Shown: positions 51,581 through 61,814, numbered from the stretch's first letter. The stretch: 64,000 bases of DNA from Haematococcus lacustris (GCA_030144725.1 JASKMD010000027.1:2638204-2702203), one strand, 5' to 3'. The notes: generated from the letters alone by a model not told the origin. A program made the numbers and translations.

Positions 51581-54106
51581 TCATCCTCCATCACCAGCCT
51601 CATGCCAGAGTGAAGCAGCAGCTGGCAGGAGTTGCACTCTGGCCATCTTGGCATCCACGGCGCGGCCCCACTCCTCAGCTTCGGGCCTCGACACAGCCTT
51701 GCTGAAGCGACGCTTGGTGGAGAAGCCAATTGCTGCTGCCCTGCTGCCCACCAAAGCCACCCTCTCCCTTCTCCCACTGCTCCCACTGCTCCCAACACCC
51801 TCACTGCTGTTGCAGCTGACATTGCGTGCTGAGTAGCACACGGTGACATAGTCTGCAAATCTGAAAGCTTTGCGTACACGCTCGCCGCGGCGCAGCAGAG
51901 GCGATGCTTGCTCTGGTGCGGGCGCAGCCAAAGACTCAGGCGTGCGCTCCATTCCCCCTGCTCCGTCCCCACCTAAGCCTACCACACCGGCCCCACCTAA
52001 CCCTGCACCATCCCCACCTTCTCCGTCCCAACCTGGACTACCCCTAAGGGCAGCAGGGGGTACACCCCCACTGCCCGCTTGTCCCCCACCGCCCGTTTGT
52101 CCCCCGCACTCTCTGCTGCTGACATTGCTGCTTGAGGCGGGGGTGACGGTGGGGGTGACAGCAGGGGTCCCTCCCCTGCTACCCAAGCTATCCCCAGCTG
52201 CACCCTCTGTGCCTACCCCCCCCCTGGATGCTTCGCCCTCTGGCGGGGCAGCCAGCGCAGCTGGACCGAGAACAGGAGCGTGAGCGTAGTGACGCAACAC
52301 CGCTTGTTCGTCGAACACCACGCTTTTGCTGACGTGCTTCACTGCCCCCCCCAGGCCCTGATGCTCCACTGCAACGAAGCGGTGCTGCTTGGCAAGCACG
52401 CACGGCTCGCACAGATTGCCGCTGTCGGCAGCTGCCTCACAATGGGCGGCTTTGACGCTGGTGCCTGTCACCATGCCCTCCCTGGTCAGCCTTGCGAGCT
52501 GGCGGTAACCAGGGTGACCCAGGCGGTGATGCCGAGTCATGGGATCACCGGCGCGGGCAGCCATTCTGTAGCTGTCAGCTGCAAGCACAGGCTTGCTGTC
52601 AAGAAGGAAGAGGTCTTCCTCAATCTGCCGAGCTGTGATGCTGCACCCAGTCCCTGGCATGTTGATGCAGCACCCATGCGGGGTGAAATGCACCACCCCC
52701 CCCGCCCTGGTGGCTTTTCCCACAGACACTAGGCTGCCTTCTGCTGCTGGCACATGAAGCACATTGAGGAGTGTGAGCTCCCCACCTGCACCCCGGAACT
52801 GCACTGAGCCCTGACCGGTGGCTGCCATGGTGCTGCCGTTGCCGCAAATGATAGTGTGCGGCACAGGCAAGGGCTCGTAGCCCTGCAGGATATCCCGGTG
52901 CGGAGTCAGGTGCCTACTGCACCCAGAGTCCACCAACCACTCCCCCCGGAGCAGCGGCTTGGAGACCACCGACATGGCATTAGACACTGCCAACCCCTGG
53001 AAGGCCACACTGCTGCGGGAGGTGGAGGCAGGGTACCTGCTGGCAGAAGGGCTGGGGTCACGGCCGCGGCCGGAACTGCTCCCACCCCAGGCTGTATCTC
53101 TACCACCCCCAGGGCCAGGAGTGGGTGGCCTGCTGGCCCCCCCACTGTAGGTGAACGGGGAGTGACCCCTGGGTGAGGGTGATGGGGAGCGAGGGCGGTT
53201 GGGGCATTGGTGAGCCTGATGCCCCCACTGGAAGCACTTGTAACACTCCCCCTGAAACCCGCTCCCTCCAACCCCACCGCTGCGACCCTGACCCCGCTCA
53301 GCCCCACCGCCGCGACCCTGGCCCCCACCCCTGCTGTTGGCTTCGCCCCGGCTGCCACCGGGACGCGCAGAGAGCGCAAGGGCAGCTGGCTGCCGACGGG
53401 TAAGCACCCGCTCTTGGACCAACAACAAAGGCAAGACCTCAGCAAAGGTCGGGCGCGATGCTACCGGCTTGCGCAACACCTCATTCACAACAATGTCAAA
53501 GCCTGCTGGCAGACCCTCCATGGCTTGCGTAAGGGTTTCCCCATAAGGCTCTGTCAGGTTCAGCTGCTCATGGAGATCTTCTGCCCGGGCCCAATAGTCC
53601 TGTACTGACTCCTCCTCGGACATGCGCAGGCTGGCAGCCTGCCTGACCAAGAGAGAGCGGGATGCCAGCACCTTGCTGACATGCATATCCCGCAAAGCCT
53701 CCCACAGCCCCCGGGCTGTAGTGTGCCGCTCACAAAGGCCCCTGTACTTGCGCACGTTGACTGTGCTACAAATAAACGCGTGTGCGCGCTCGTCGACATC
53801 GACCGGTAGGGCACGGGCAGACGCGGCCGCAGCCGATGCGGTGGTTGTGGCAGCCGCAGCTGCCGCATGCAGGGCGTCTGCTGCAGCCTCAGCTGCAACA
53901 GAGATGGGGGTGGTGCCAGCCGCAGCTCCGCTACCCGACCCCAAACTACCTGCCCCACTCCGCCTTTCCCCCGGCCCTCCTAGAGCTGTGACCCGCAGAG
54001 CTGCGCCTAGCCCCGCGCACGCTAGAGCATTCTTGACCTCGAAATGCCATTCGTCCCAGTTGTCCCCACTTAACTTTTGAATCGCAGCCGCGTTTGGCAT
54101 CGCCAT
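51581..54106 (-). CDS. gag-pro: Copia Gag-protease polyprotein with deleted integrase core
   Basis: 841 aa from ATG 54106. Order on the minus strand: Gag N-terminus (QKLSGDNWDEWHFEVKNAL), an Ala-rich expansion, Gag helices (DERAHAFICSTV, RGLWEALRDMHVSK, LRMSEEESVQDYWARAEDL), Gly/Arg linker, zinc knuckle CYKCFQWGHQAHQC (near 53235), protease WLVDSGCSRHLTPH (near 52930), integrase zinc region HHRLGHPGYRQL to CEPCVLAKQHR (52540-52390). It is then joined in frame to VSKSVVFDE, which normally lies after the catalytic core, then a Gly-rich linker and the first residues of the RT module (EEWGRAVDAKM). The frame is unbroken, so a Gag-protease product is probably still made. Confidence 0.88.
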   Translation of the reverse strand: MAMPNAAAIQKLSGDNWDEWHFEVKNALACAGLGAALRVTALGGPGERRSGAGSLGSGSGAAAGTTPISVAAEAAADALHAAAAAATTTASAAAASARALPVDVDERAHAFICSTVNVRKYRGLCERHTTARGLWEALRDMHVSKVLASRSLLVRQAASLRMSEEESVQDYWARAEDLHEQLNLTEPYGETLTQAMEGLPAGFDIVVNEVLRKPVASRPTFAEVLPLLLVQERVLTRRQPAALALSARPGGSRGEANSRGGGQGRGGGAERGQGRSGGVGGSGFQGECYKCFQWGHQAHQCPNRPRSPSPSPRGHSPFTYSGGASRPPTPGPGGGRDTAWGGSSSGRGRDPSPSASRYPASTSRSSVAFQGLAVSNAMSVVSKPLLRGEWLVDSGCSRHLTPHRDILQGYEPLPVPHTIICGNGSTMAATGQGSVQFRGAGGELTLLNVLHVPAAEGSLVSVGKATRAGGVVHFTPHGCCINMPGTGCSITARQIEEDLFLLDSKPVLAADSYRMAARAGDPMTRHHRLGHPGYRQLARLTREGMVTGTSVKAAHCEAAADSGNLCEPCVLAKQHRFVAVEHQGLGGAVKHVSKSVVFDEQAVLRHYAHAPVLGPAALAAPPEGEASRGGVGTEGAAGDSLGSRGGTPAVTPTVTPASSSNVSSRECGGQTGGGGQAGSGGVPPAALRGSPGWDGEGGDGAGLGGAGVVGLGGDGAGGMERTPESLAAPAPEQASPLLRRGERVRKAFRFADYVTVCYSARNVSCNSSEGVGSSGSSGRRERVALVGSRAAAIGFSTKRRFSKAVSRPEAEEWGRAVDAKMARVQLLPAAASLWHEAGDGG

Positions 54107-54207
54107 CCCTTCCCTGCTCGCCGGTGCGCTCACCAGGCGAGACTTACGGGGTACGGCTTGGTGCACACCATCTGAAAGATTTCTGGATTCCCGCACATTG
54201 AAGTGGG

Positions 54208-54220
54208 TGGGCCCATAACC
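54208..54220 (-). other. Copia primer site complementary to initiator tRNA-Met anticodon arm
   Basis: The element strand reads GGTTATGGGCCCA directly after the 5' LTR. Its complement TGGGCCCATAACC is the anticodon stem-loop of eukaryotic initiator tRNA-Met (anticodon CAT). Priming by a half-tRNA is established for Drosophila copia and related elements. Confidence 0.8.
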
Positions 54221-54451
54221 TGCGATGGGGCACAGCCGTGCCAATTACATTAGTTCGGATAAGGTCAGCAGTACAAATGCGTTGCGGTGCACTGAAGGCT
54301 GACGCCCTACGTGCAACAGCTAGAACAACACCATACCTGCGATGGGGCACAGCCGTGCCAACCATCGCAGAGCATCACGCAAGCTAAGAACGCCGATGTC
54401 ACATATCACCCTAAGCAAGGAAAGCGGATGGCCTTGGCCTGACCCACAACA
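54221..54451 (-). repeat. 5' LTR of the copia element
   Basis: Same 231-bp sequence as 50815-51045, including the internal GCGATGGGGCACAGCCGTGC repeat. Confidence 0.93.
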
Positions 54452-56174
54452 TGCTGGCTTCCTCCGCAGGCTTTAATGCGCAACCTTGACTGCCCAGAGG
54501 TGGTTAGGGGCGGGCGGTTACTGCAATCGTTGATGAATGGCCGCAGCGATGCCGACCCCAATCCGTCCCTTAACAGCAGCCAACCCGCGGCCGAGCCTGA
54601 CGGGACCAACGGCAAAGCCAGAGGCCTGTCCGACACCAAGGGCGCCACATACTCCACAAGTGCGCCCATCGTCAGCATGTTGAAGTGGAGGCATTGGTGT
54701 CCAGGAACTTGCAAAGCTGGTGGTTTGCTTGCTGCTCTCGTGGAGAATGCGGGGAGTGCGGGAGATGCGGAGGAGGACAACGGGTTATATACAGCTTTGT
54801 GCTGTTGTGCTGCCTGACAGACTTCCAGTGTAGCTGCCGGTCAGGCCATTATTGATTGCTTTATAGCCTTCATAATCGAGCACAACATCAGAAGGGAGAA
54901 GTGACAATGACGGTACAGCATGCAAAGGCTGCAGGCAAAGACAGGGCACCAAGACGCAAGCCTACGCAAGAGGGTGTGGAGGAGCATGTACCACCACTGT
55001 GGCAGGCGCGTGTGGGCACTAGGCCAACCACCCACAATATGTTTGGCGGTCCGCAGATGTCAGCCATCAGCCATCATGTAAGTCGGTGTGCGCACGCTGT
55101 CTGCCGCCAGCTGACAGTGTTCATGCCTATATGCCTATGCCTATGATTAGGCTAATATAAGGCGCTAAGACAGCAACTATCCAACACTCGCATCTGTACC
55201 AACCTGCATCATCTTGGCAGCCGGGCTTTCTCCCCCTAGTGCAAAAGCATAGTCATTGCTTGCTTGCTTGCCTATGGCATCAAGGAAGCAGCTTGCTCTG
55301 CCTGCCTGGTCACAGATGGGATATTGTCTCCGCTGGAGGGCAACATATGGCAGCTGGGGGGCATCCCATCCCCTTGCCAAGGTATGCTATGCAATAGTGT
55401 TAGTGTTGTTGCGCTGATGCTGTTGTTGTTGATGACACAGGATTACTTGTCACATCCGCTGTATCTAATCCTTGGAAGCGACCAGCTGTCTTGCATGATC
55501 ATGGCTTGCATGACTGGTGGCTTGCATGATCTTGAATCTGATCTTTGCATGACTGCTGGCTGCATGACTGTTGTGTGATTTGATGCTTGTGTGCATACAG
55601 TTGTCTCCCCCCTGTGCACCTCTCTTTGCAGCCCACGCCCCAGCCCAGCTCAGCAACCATCTGCCAAAAGGATTGGTGAGCTATCTCAGATGCTATCTAG
55701 CGAGCAAGTCAGTCCACAGCTAGGAAGTCCGATCAGGCCTAGCCAGAGCAGCATGCAAGCAAGCAGAACTTATTGCAGCAATGGCTTTGCTACTGTTGCT
55801 GCAGCTGTTGGCGGCGAGGACAGTCGCACACACGCTGCTGGCGTGAAATCCAATCTCGCTTTTGCTGGCGACCCCTGTGCCGCAGCTGGCAGGCGAGGCA
55901 GCTACAGACCTGCCGCTAACGGGGGGGCCCACCCCCTTGCAACTGCTGGACACTAATTAAACCTCTGTGCCGCAGCTGGTGGGGAGGGCAGCAGCAGGCA
56001 TGCCGCTGGCGAGGGGGCCACCCCTAGTGCGACTGGCACCGGGGGGGCCAAGCTCTGAGCCGCAGCTGGCTGGGGAGGCAGCCGTAGTGCCGCTACACAG
56101 CAAGGTGCACCCAGTCACCCGCCCACCCACCCATCTGCATCTTGGTGTTGTTGTCATGCCTTTGGTGTTGTTGT

Positions 56175-56405
56175 CATGCCACCCCCTCCCAGCCCTGCCC
56201 CACCCCCTCCCAGCCCTGCCCCACCCCATCCCAGCCCTGCCCCACCCCATCCCAGCCCTGCCCCACCCCCTCCCAGCCCCGCCCCACCCCACCCCCTCCC
56301 AGCCCCGCCCCACCCCACCCCCTCCCAGCCCCGCCCCACCCAACCCCCTCCCCGCCCCGCCCCACCCCACCCCCTCCCAGCCCCGCCCCACCCCCTCCCA
56401 GCCTT
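56175..56405. repeat. C-rich minisatellite (CCCCACCCC/CTCCCAGCCC)
   Basis: About 20 units alternating CTGCCCCACCCC and CTCCCAGCCC, open on both strands, giving spurious Pro- or Gly-rich frames. Confidence 0.92.
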
Positions 56406-56857
56406 GCGTTGCCCCTCCCTGACCTGACCTGACCTGACTTGCCCTGCCCTGCCCTGCCTGTAGGTGTGTGGCAGTGCATGCTGCAGGTAGCAGGTGTGCT
56501 GCAGTGCATGAGCAGCAACAGCAGGCTGCAGTGCATGTGCTGAAGAGCATGAGCAGCAGCAGCAGCAGCAGGTTGTAGGTGTGTTGCGGTGCATGATCAG
56601 CAGCAAGTGCAGCAGGCTGTAGTGCATGAGCAGTGTATGGACAGCAACAGCAGGCTGTAGGTGTGTGGCAGTGCAGTCTTGTATTAGCAATTAGCAGCAT
56701 TATTGCATGGTACAAAAGCTTTCAAAAGGCTGTCCTGTGCTTCCGTTCAGTTTCATGCCACACAACACAAATAAGCTGTAACTGGTCAAATTGTCATGAA
56801 GAAAACGGTGGAGGTCATTAGGCGTATATCCTCTTCTCAAATGATACCTACGCCCCT

Positions 56858-57340
56858 TGTATGGACAACACCACCACGCGGTGATGCGCTAATGCTGCAA
56901 ACGTGGTAGCCACCTGCTACATACCCCCTTTGCATGTATGCATCACGGTCATGCTTAGCAAGTGCAGGCCTGGCAGTGATCCACACCCAATGTGTCACAG
57001 CTAGCCTGACTACGGATGGTACCTATAGTGGAGGCTCACCAGATCCAGCCACATGCTAGGGTATGGTGCGCCACATGCCCCTTGTATGGACAACACCACC
57101 ACACGGTGATGCGCTAATGTTGCAAACGTGCTAGCCACTTGCTACATACCCCCTATGCATGTATGCATCACGGTCATGCTTAGCAAGTGCAGGCCTGGCA
57201 GTGATAGGTTAGGATGGGCTGGGCTGGGCTAGCTAGGGATGGGATGGGCTGGGCTGGCTAGGGATGGGATGGGCTGGCTGGCTGGCTAGGGATGGGATGG
57301 GCTGGCCATAGGTTAGGATGGGATGGGCTGGGCTAGCTTG
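56858..57340. repeat. 125-bp direct duplication followed by GGGCTGGGATG repeats
   Basis: 56858-56984 (TATGGACAACACCACCAC to CTGGCAGTGAT) recurs at 57078-57204 with a handful of changes; the copies are separated by 93 bp. Immediately after the second copy, GGATGGGATGGGCTGGGCT units run to about 57340. Confidence 0.85.
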
Positions 57341-57687
57341 AACTTGAGCGCGGCCATTCTTATTTGGCTTGGATAGCCTTGTCTATCCTTGTCTAGCCTA
57401 TGTCCAGCCTTGTCTTTTGTTAATAATGAGCTTCTACTCCAATGAGGAGCTAGGCACCTAGGGATGCGGCTGGTTACATGCATGGTATGTAGAGGTTGGG
57501 ACCGGGTGACTCTGGAATGAAGTATAGTTAGGTCAGCTCTCAACGGTTAGGGATCACATAAGCGGTTGGTTGGATAGCATTACATGACCACCATGTTACA
57601 AGGAATTACAAGGGTGTTACAAGTGGTACAAGGGTGTTACAAGTGGTACAAGGGAATAATAAGGGTGCTACAAGTGCCCCTGCCCTC

Positions 57688-58899
57688 CTAGCTCATGTGC
57701 ATGCCCTCAGCCTTGATTAGCATGTCTTGGTACTGCTGTATGTGTTGTTTGATATAGAACAACCGCCCTAATTGCAATGACTGCTGCAGCTGCCCTGACT
57801 CAGCCTCGCCATGCGCCTCAGGCTCACCGCATGCCCCCTTGCACACTACAATCATGTGCTGCAGCCAGACAAGCAGCCGGCTATGCTCGACACGCAAATG
57901 GTGCAGCTGCCGCCCATAGTGCAGCAGCTTGCCGTAGGGGATTTCTGTGGATGCCTCAGCTCATGGAGCTGGCTCACCCCTCATCATGGCATGGAGCTGC
58001 TCCTCTATAATGCTGACAGCTGCTGCATCCTCACCACTCCCTAGCGCCTGGTAGAGTGCTGCCTCTTTGAAAAGCTGACGAGCTGTCCTAAGCTTTGCCT
58101 TGATGGCGTTGCTTGCTGCGCGCGTGTCCTTGTCGCTCTGGCCCATACGCTCGCGTTGCAACCCCAGCTCATGCACACTGTGGTGAGCTGCTCCACCTAG
58201 GTATGGTACCTACAACACACCGCGCTGAATCAACTGTGCCACACCTCACCCTGAACACTCTGCATACTCTGCACCCTTGCCATGCCACACACACCTTGAG
58301 ACTTGACCTTCGACCAGGAGCACCATGGCGCACAACCTACCTGGAACTGACAGGCAAAGTCATTGTAGAGATGCAACATGTCGCATGCAGCATGCCATGC
58401 CAGGAGGTAGTACACAAACTGCTCCGCTGTGCGCATGTTGCAGTACAGCGCTAGTAGCGGCACGCCATAGCAGCACACAAAGCCAACCACACCACGCACT
58501 GCACAAGGCTGGCCGGCTGTTATGTTGCTGATCTCAGGCCTGGAATAAGACAGCGAGATTCAGCAGTCATGTGCCTCACTGTCCACGCCTGCCAATCTTG
58601 CTGCTACTACCTCTGCGTCTGCTCCAGCTCCTGTTGCCTCTGTTGTAGCTCTGGCCGCTGCAAATGCTCCAGACAGAGTTGCCCACTGTCATGCAGCTGT
58701 TGCACTGCGCCCTCCAACCCTGAACGATCCAGGTAGGTATCTGTGTGCTGCTCTAGGTCACGGGTGGCCTTGGCCACACCGGCATAGCTGCTGGGCTTGT
58801 TGCAAGCATCGCCAACAACACAATGCACGTAGCCAGCTTGTGGCACACCTGCAGCATGCACACACACACACACGCACACACATACACACCCATTGCCGT

Positions 58900-58936
<37 letters not shown>

Positions 58937-59880
58937 CTTGTTTGACAAGCTGTCCGGCTGCAAAGTCTTCTCTTCCCTAGACCTGCAGGCTGGTTCCCAC
59001 CAGATCAAGATTACTCCTGAGGATGTGCCTAAAACGGCCTTCCGCATGATGACACACACAGCTTTCCTGCATGGCAGCAGATGCATGCGACCACTTACCT
59101 GGGACGAGCGCACAGATAGGACGGTCACTGAATGCTCCTCTGGGGAGTTGGGCCTGTAGGTCTGAGCGCTGTTGCAACAATCTGGGCATGGAGAGAAGCT
59201 GGTCAATGGCCCGCAGGTAGTCAAAGAATGCCTGGCTTGAGCTGTCTGTTCTGATCTGCTGAGGTGGGTACAAGGCCAAAGGATGGTGAGCGGCGTTGAG
59301 GGCCTCCAGGAAGGCTACATGACAGCACACACAAACACACTTGATGATACGCATGGGTGGCGTATGGCGCAGTCTACAGCGCAGGTGACTAGCGATGGCT
59401 GACCTTCCATGGAGACACCACACCCTTGCATCCGGGCATAGGAGCGCAAAACTCTCACATCATACCACGTTTGAGCGTGGGTCTGGCTGCTAGCCAGCTG
59501 AAGAATGAGATAGGGTTGGGACTGATCGACTGATTGCATGAAGCGCAAGGGAGCGTCAACTTGAATCGGTCCTGCATGCTGATGTACTCCACCTGCATCA
59601 CCTGAAGTGGCTTCAGGGGGGAATCTTCTAGTCTAGTTGCACCAGAGGCACCAGCATGGTGCTGCCAATCCTCGCTGATACCTGTTTGAATAACTGACTG
59701 CAGGGCTGTCATTTGAGCTGCCAAGCGCTCCTGATGCTGTGGCACATACTCCCGCTTGCGCCGCTCCGAACTGGAACGGGCAGCGGCATCTGACCGCTCC
59801 CTGCGCTCCTGCCAAGGCAGAAAAGCTGCCGAACGCAGGTGCTGCTCCTGCTGCGGTTTTCTCGTCTGGCAATGTGTCCG
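57688..59880 (-). pseudogene. KDZ transposase gene, partly degraded
   Basis: Minus-strand exons, approximate limits: 59880-59530 (WQERRERSDAAARSSSERRK; DRFKLTLPCASCNQ, the Cys-x-x-Cys motif after a beta strand), 59530-59408 in the next frame (TWYDVRVLRSYARMQGCGV), 59315-59098 (FLEALNAAHHPLALYPP), 58848-58610 (AGYVHCVVGDACNKPS), 58540-58342 (GVVGFVCCYGVPLLALYCNM, LLAWHAACDMLHLYNDFACQ), then 58199-57688 (charged helices, stop 57688). The Cys-Cys-x-x-Gly and Asp-Phe-Ala-Cys-Gln motifs are hallmarks of KDZ transposases. The frame change near 59530 and no recognised His/Cys/Glu block after DFACQ suggest it is inactive, unless introns hide them. Confidence 0.68.
58934..59045 (+). pseudogene. Gypsy reverse-transcriptase scrap inside a KDZ intron
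   Basis: The plus strand reads DDLFDKLSGC, KVFSSLDLQAG and HQIKITPEDVPKTAFR, matching the RT segment DDLFDRLSGC...VPKTAFR of the second gypsy element (about 63845-63945, minus strand), at roughly 75% nucleotide similarity by eye. Preceded by (GAT)n at 58900-58936, which extends its natural Asp-Asp into poly-Asp. It lies in the intron between the KDZ exons ending 59098 and starting 58848, antisense to the transposase. Confidence 0.75.
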
Positions 59881-60038
59881 TCGCTAGTTTTGGGTGTTGT
59901 GGGGGATTTGGCCTGCGTTGTGGGGGATGCGGCTTGCCTTGTCTACATCCCCTGTAACCGCTCCCTTGGCAAGTCCCTTTTGGGCTGCGCGCTTGAGCTT
60001 ATCGAACGGTCCAGGCGGGTGTTGGGCAGGTTTGCTGG

Positions 60039-60239
60039 GCAGTAACCGCCCGCCCCTAACCACCTCTGGGCAGTCAAGGTTGCGCGTCAAAGCATGCGGA
60101 GGAAGCCAGGAAGCTGTAGTGTGGGTTGCTAGTCGCTCGTGCTTGTCGAGTAGCGCGGTTGGGCAATTGAAAACTTCCCCCATCTACAGCCAACAAACTT
60201 CCCCCGTACAGGGGGAACTTTTACCGGGAGACTTGATTG
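60039..60239 (-). repeat. Right TIR of the KDZ element
   Basis: 201 bp, complement of 50682-50814 joined to 54457-54524, about ten mismatches. Contains the palindromic CCCCCTGTACGGGGG. On the minus strand a frame starting in the TIR (RNLDCPEVVRGGRLL) may provide the transposase N-terminus. Confidence 0.88.
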
Positions 60240-60244
60240 CACAA

Positions 60245-60614
60245 TGTTTGCAGAACGGTTTGAAAGGTTACACTTGAAACTGGATAAAGCTACTGCAAAT
60301 CGACTTGAATGTCTGTGTACCGTGCAGCCTTATAAAGGCGACGCTGGACCTTTTGAACCATGTGTAACACTGAGCCGGCCGGAGGGCACCGAAGTGCGGG
60401 TACTGAAACCGTCGGCCACAAGGGGTCACTGTGAGAAGGCTAGGGCTTAGAACGGGGCCCCCTGGGATCGAACCAGTTGTCCTTGCAGCTTACGCTGCTA
60501 GGCTTTAACCTGCCAACTCACACTGACGCGGTGTGACCGATATCCTGTAGCTGCCTCGGGTTAACCGCGACCGCCCAGACGATACTAAGGGACTACGCGG
60601 AGCGCGCCCTCACA
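60245..60614 (-). repeat. 3' LTR of the second gypsy element
   Basis: 370 bp, TG...CA on either strand (end could be 60612). On the element strand a TTTATAAGG box lies near 60335. A GGTTCGATCCC B-box-like string at about 60470-60480 with a GGC...GCC hairpin upstream resembles tRNA arms, but no acceptor stem forms. The 5' LTR is outside the window, so limits rest on the TG/CA ends and polypurine tract. Confidence 0.65.
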
Positions 60615-60843
60615 TTCCTCCCCCCCAAGGGGATGTCCGTTCCGCCTCAGGTTAAACCCGAGACTCGCAAGACCTAGGTCTCACTGGGGTCAGCTACTGG
60701 GTACCCAGAAGGCAGAGCCAGGTCACAGCTGGGTGTGGTCAGAGACCAACTGTAATAAGGGGAGTGTAACACATAACAGTAGGCTTTGAAAGCACAGAGA
60801 GAGTGCCACCATGCAGCAGCGCAGCAGCATGCATGCAGGGGAC

Positions 60844-61469
60844 TTAGGTAAGGTGATGGATGGCATTGTATTCAGCCAAAATCTTGTCACAGCCAGTCAG
60901 GTTGGACCTGGGCTCCCAGTTATTGTGAGTGGAGTCATAACCCTCCCACTGCACCAGGTAGAAACTGGCTTTGTTGTCTTTCACACCCTTGTGGTCAAGC
61001 AAACGCTCAACATAGTACACAGGAGTCTCATCCATCCAGGTCACAGGAGGTGGCATGAAGCCAACATCAGTGCCAGTGTATGGCTTGATGAGTGACACAT
61101 GGAAGACAGGGTGCAGACGGCTCATGCTGGCAGGCAGGTCTAGCTTGACAGCAACTGCACCAACCAGAAGCAGGATCTCAAAGGGACCCACATACCTAGG
61201 TATGAGCTTGCGAGCCTTCCCAGGCTTAAGCTTGAGATTCTTGGTGCTGAGCAACACCTTCTGGCCCACCTTGTACTCAACGTCACGCCTGGCCTTATTG
61301 GCATAGGCAGCCTGACGGGATTGGGCTGCAGCCATGCACTTCCTGGCATTGGCAACAGCATCCTGCCACCAACGGGTATAGGCATGAGCAGAGGGACAAC
61401 GGCCACCATAAGGCAGGTCACGTAGGCCAACAGTCACAGGGGACTGACCTGTGTTGACCAGGAAGGGGG
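60844..61469 (-). pseudogene. Gypsy-2 integrase C-terminus and chromodomain
   Basis: From the MITE junction: PFLVNTGQSPVTVGL, then the integrase C-terminal SH3-like part (YKVGQKVLLSTKNLKL, RYVGPFEILLLVGAVAVKLD, HPVFHVSLIKPY) and a chromodomain (YYVERLLDHKG, FYLVQWEGYDSTHNNWEP), stop TAA at 60844. Intact as a module but cut from the rest of pol by MITE L. Confidence 0.88.
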
Positions 61470-61814
61470 CACTCCTACAAATTAATCCCTGCGTCCGTCC
61501 CTGCGTTTTGACCAACCTTGTCCGATCGGGCTGAAATTTTGATAGATGGTAGTTTGCAGAAAAAAAACATATTTTTCAGATAAAATATTTTAAAAAAATC
61601 AAAGGCGGCTGCGCTGTGGCCCTGTGGCTAGAGTGCAGGGATGAGTGCAGGGATAGGTTGCGGGCCACAGCGCAACAGCTTTTGGATTTTTCCAAATATT
61701 TTTCTTGAAAAATATGTTTTATTTTATGAAAACTGCCATCTATCACATTTTCAGCCCGATCGGACAAGGTCGGTAGAACGCAGGGACAAACGCAGGGACT
61801 AAATTGTAGGAGTG
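61470..61814. mobile_element. Element L: 345-bp fold-back MITE, CACT tips
   Basis: Left end CACTCCTACAAATTAATCCC, right end complementary; arms of about 80 bp match at roughly 85%, and inner parts (GCGCTGTGGCC/GGCCACAGCGC, AAAAATATGTTTT-like) continue the fold, so nearly the whole element can form one hairpin. GG on both sides is a 2-bp target duplication, supported by the integrase codons (Ser-Thr-Pro-Phe restored when L and one GG are removed). CACT tips and a short duplication suggest the EnSpm/CACTA group. AT-rich centre unlike the surroundings. Confidence 0.82.

Larger units (their letters stand above)
50815..54451 (-). mobile_element. Non-autonomous Ty1/copia LTR retrotransposon
   Basis: 3637 bp, minus strand. 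LTRs 50815-51045 and 54221-54451 are each 231 bp and identical by eye, TG...CA, with target duplication TGCTG (50810-50814 and 54452-54456). It keeps gag, protease and the integrase zinc region but lacks the integrase core, reverse transcriptase and most of RNase H. Identical LTRs show it moved recently despite this, so enzymes must have come from a relative. Confidence 0.95.
54525..57687. other. Left interior of the KDZ element, no clear gene
   Basis: Plus frames start in the TIR (54476-54817) and at 54856-55146 (VTMTVQHAKAAGKDRAPRRK) and may be parts of a second element-encoded protein, but no family or joined model is evident. 55.8-56.1 kb holds diverged repeats of GCCGCAGCTGG. The rest is simple-repeat DNA. 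A minus-strand repeat of GCAGTGCATGAGCAG type lies at 56470-56680. Confidence 0.4.
50682..60239 (-). mobile_element. KDZ-type DNA transposon with 201-bp TIRs (host of the copia insertion)
   Basis: Left TIR 50682-50814 plus 54457-54524 (interrupted by copia), right TIR 60039-60239; each is 201 bp without the insertion, starting CAATCAAGTCTCCCGG. Exact 7-bp duplication CACAATG at 50675-50681 and 60240-60246. Inside, on the minus strand, is a multi-exon gene with Kyakuja/Dileera/Zisupton (KDZ) transposase motifs. Length without copia is about 5.9 kb. Confidence 0.85.

Noticed and set aside
55957..56715. Gly/Trp- or Pro-rich ORFs at 56 kb
   Set aside because: They arise from the C-rich minisatellite; no flanking coding support.
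60440..60540. tRNA-like sequence with GGTTCGATCCC B box in the gypsy-2 LTR
   Set aside because: T and D arms can be imagined but the acceptor stem does not pair and the anticodon arm has a four-base loop. Not a tRNA gene.
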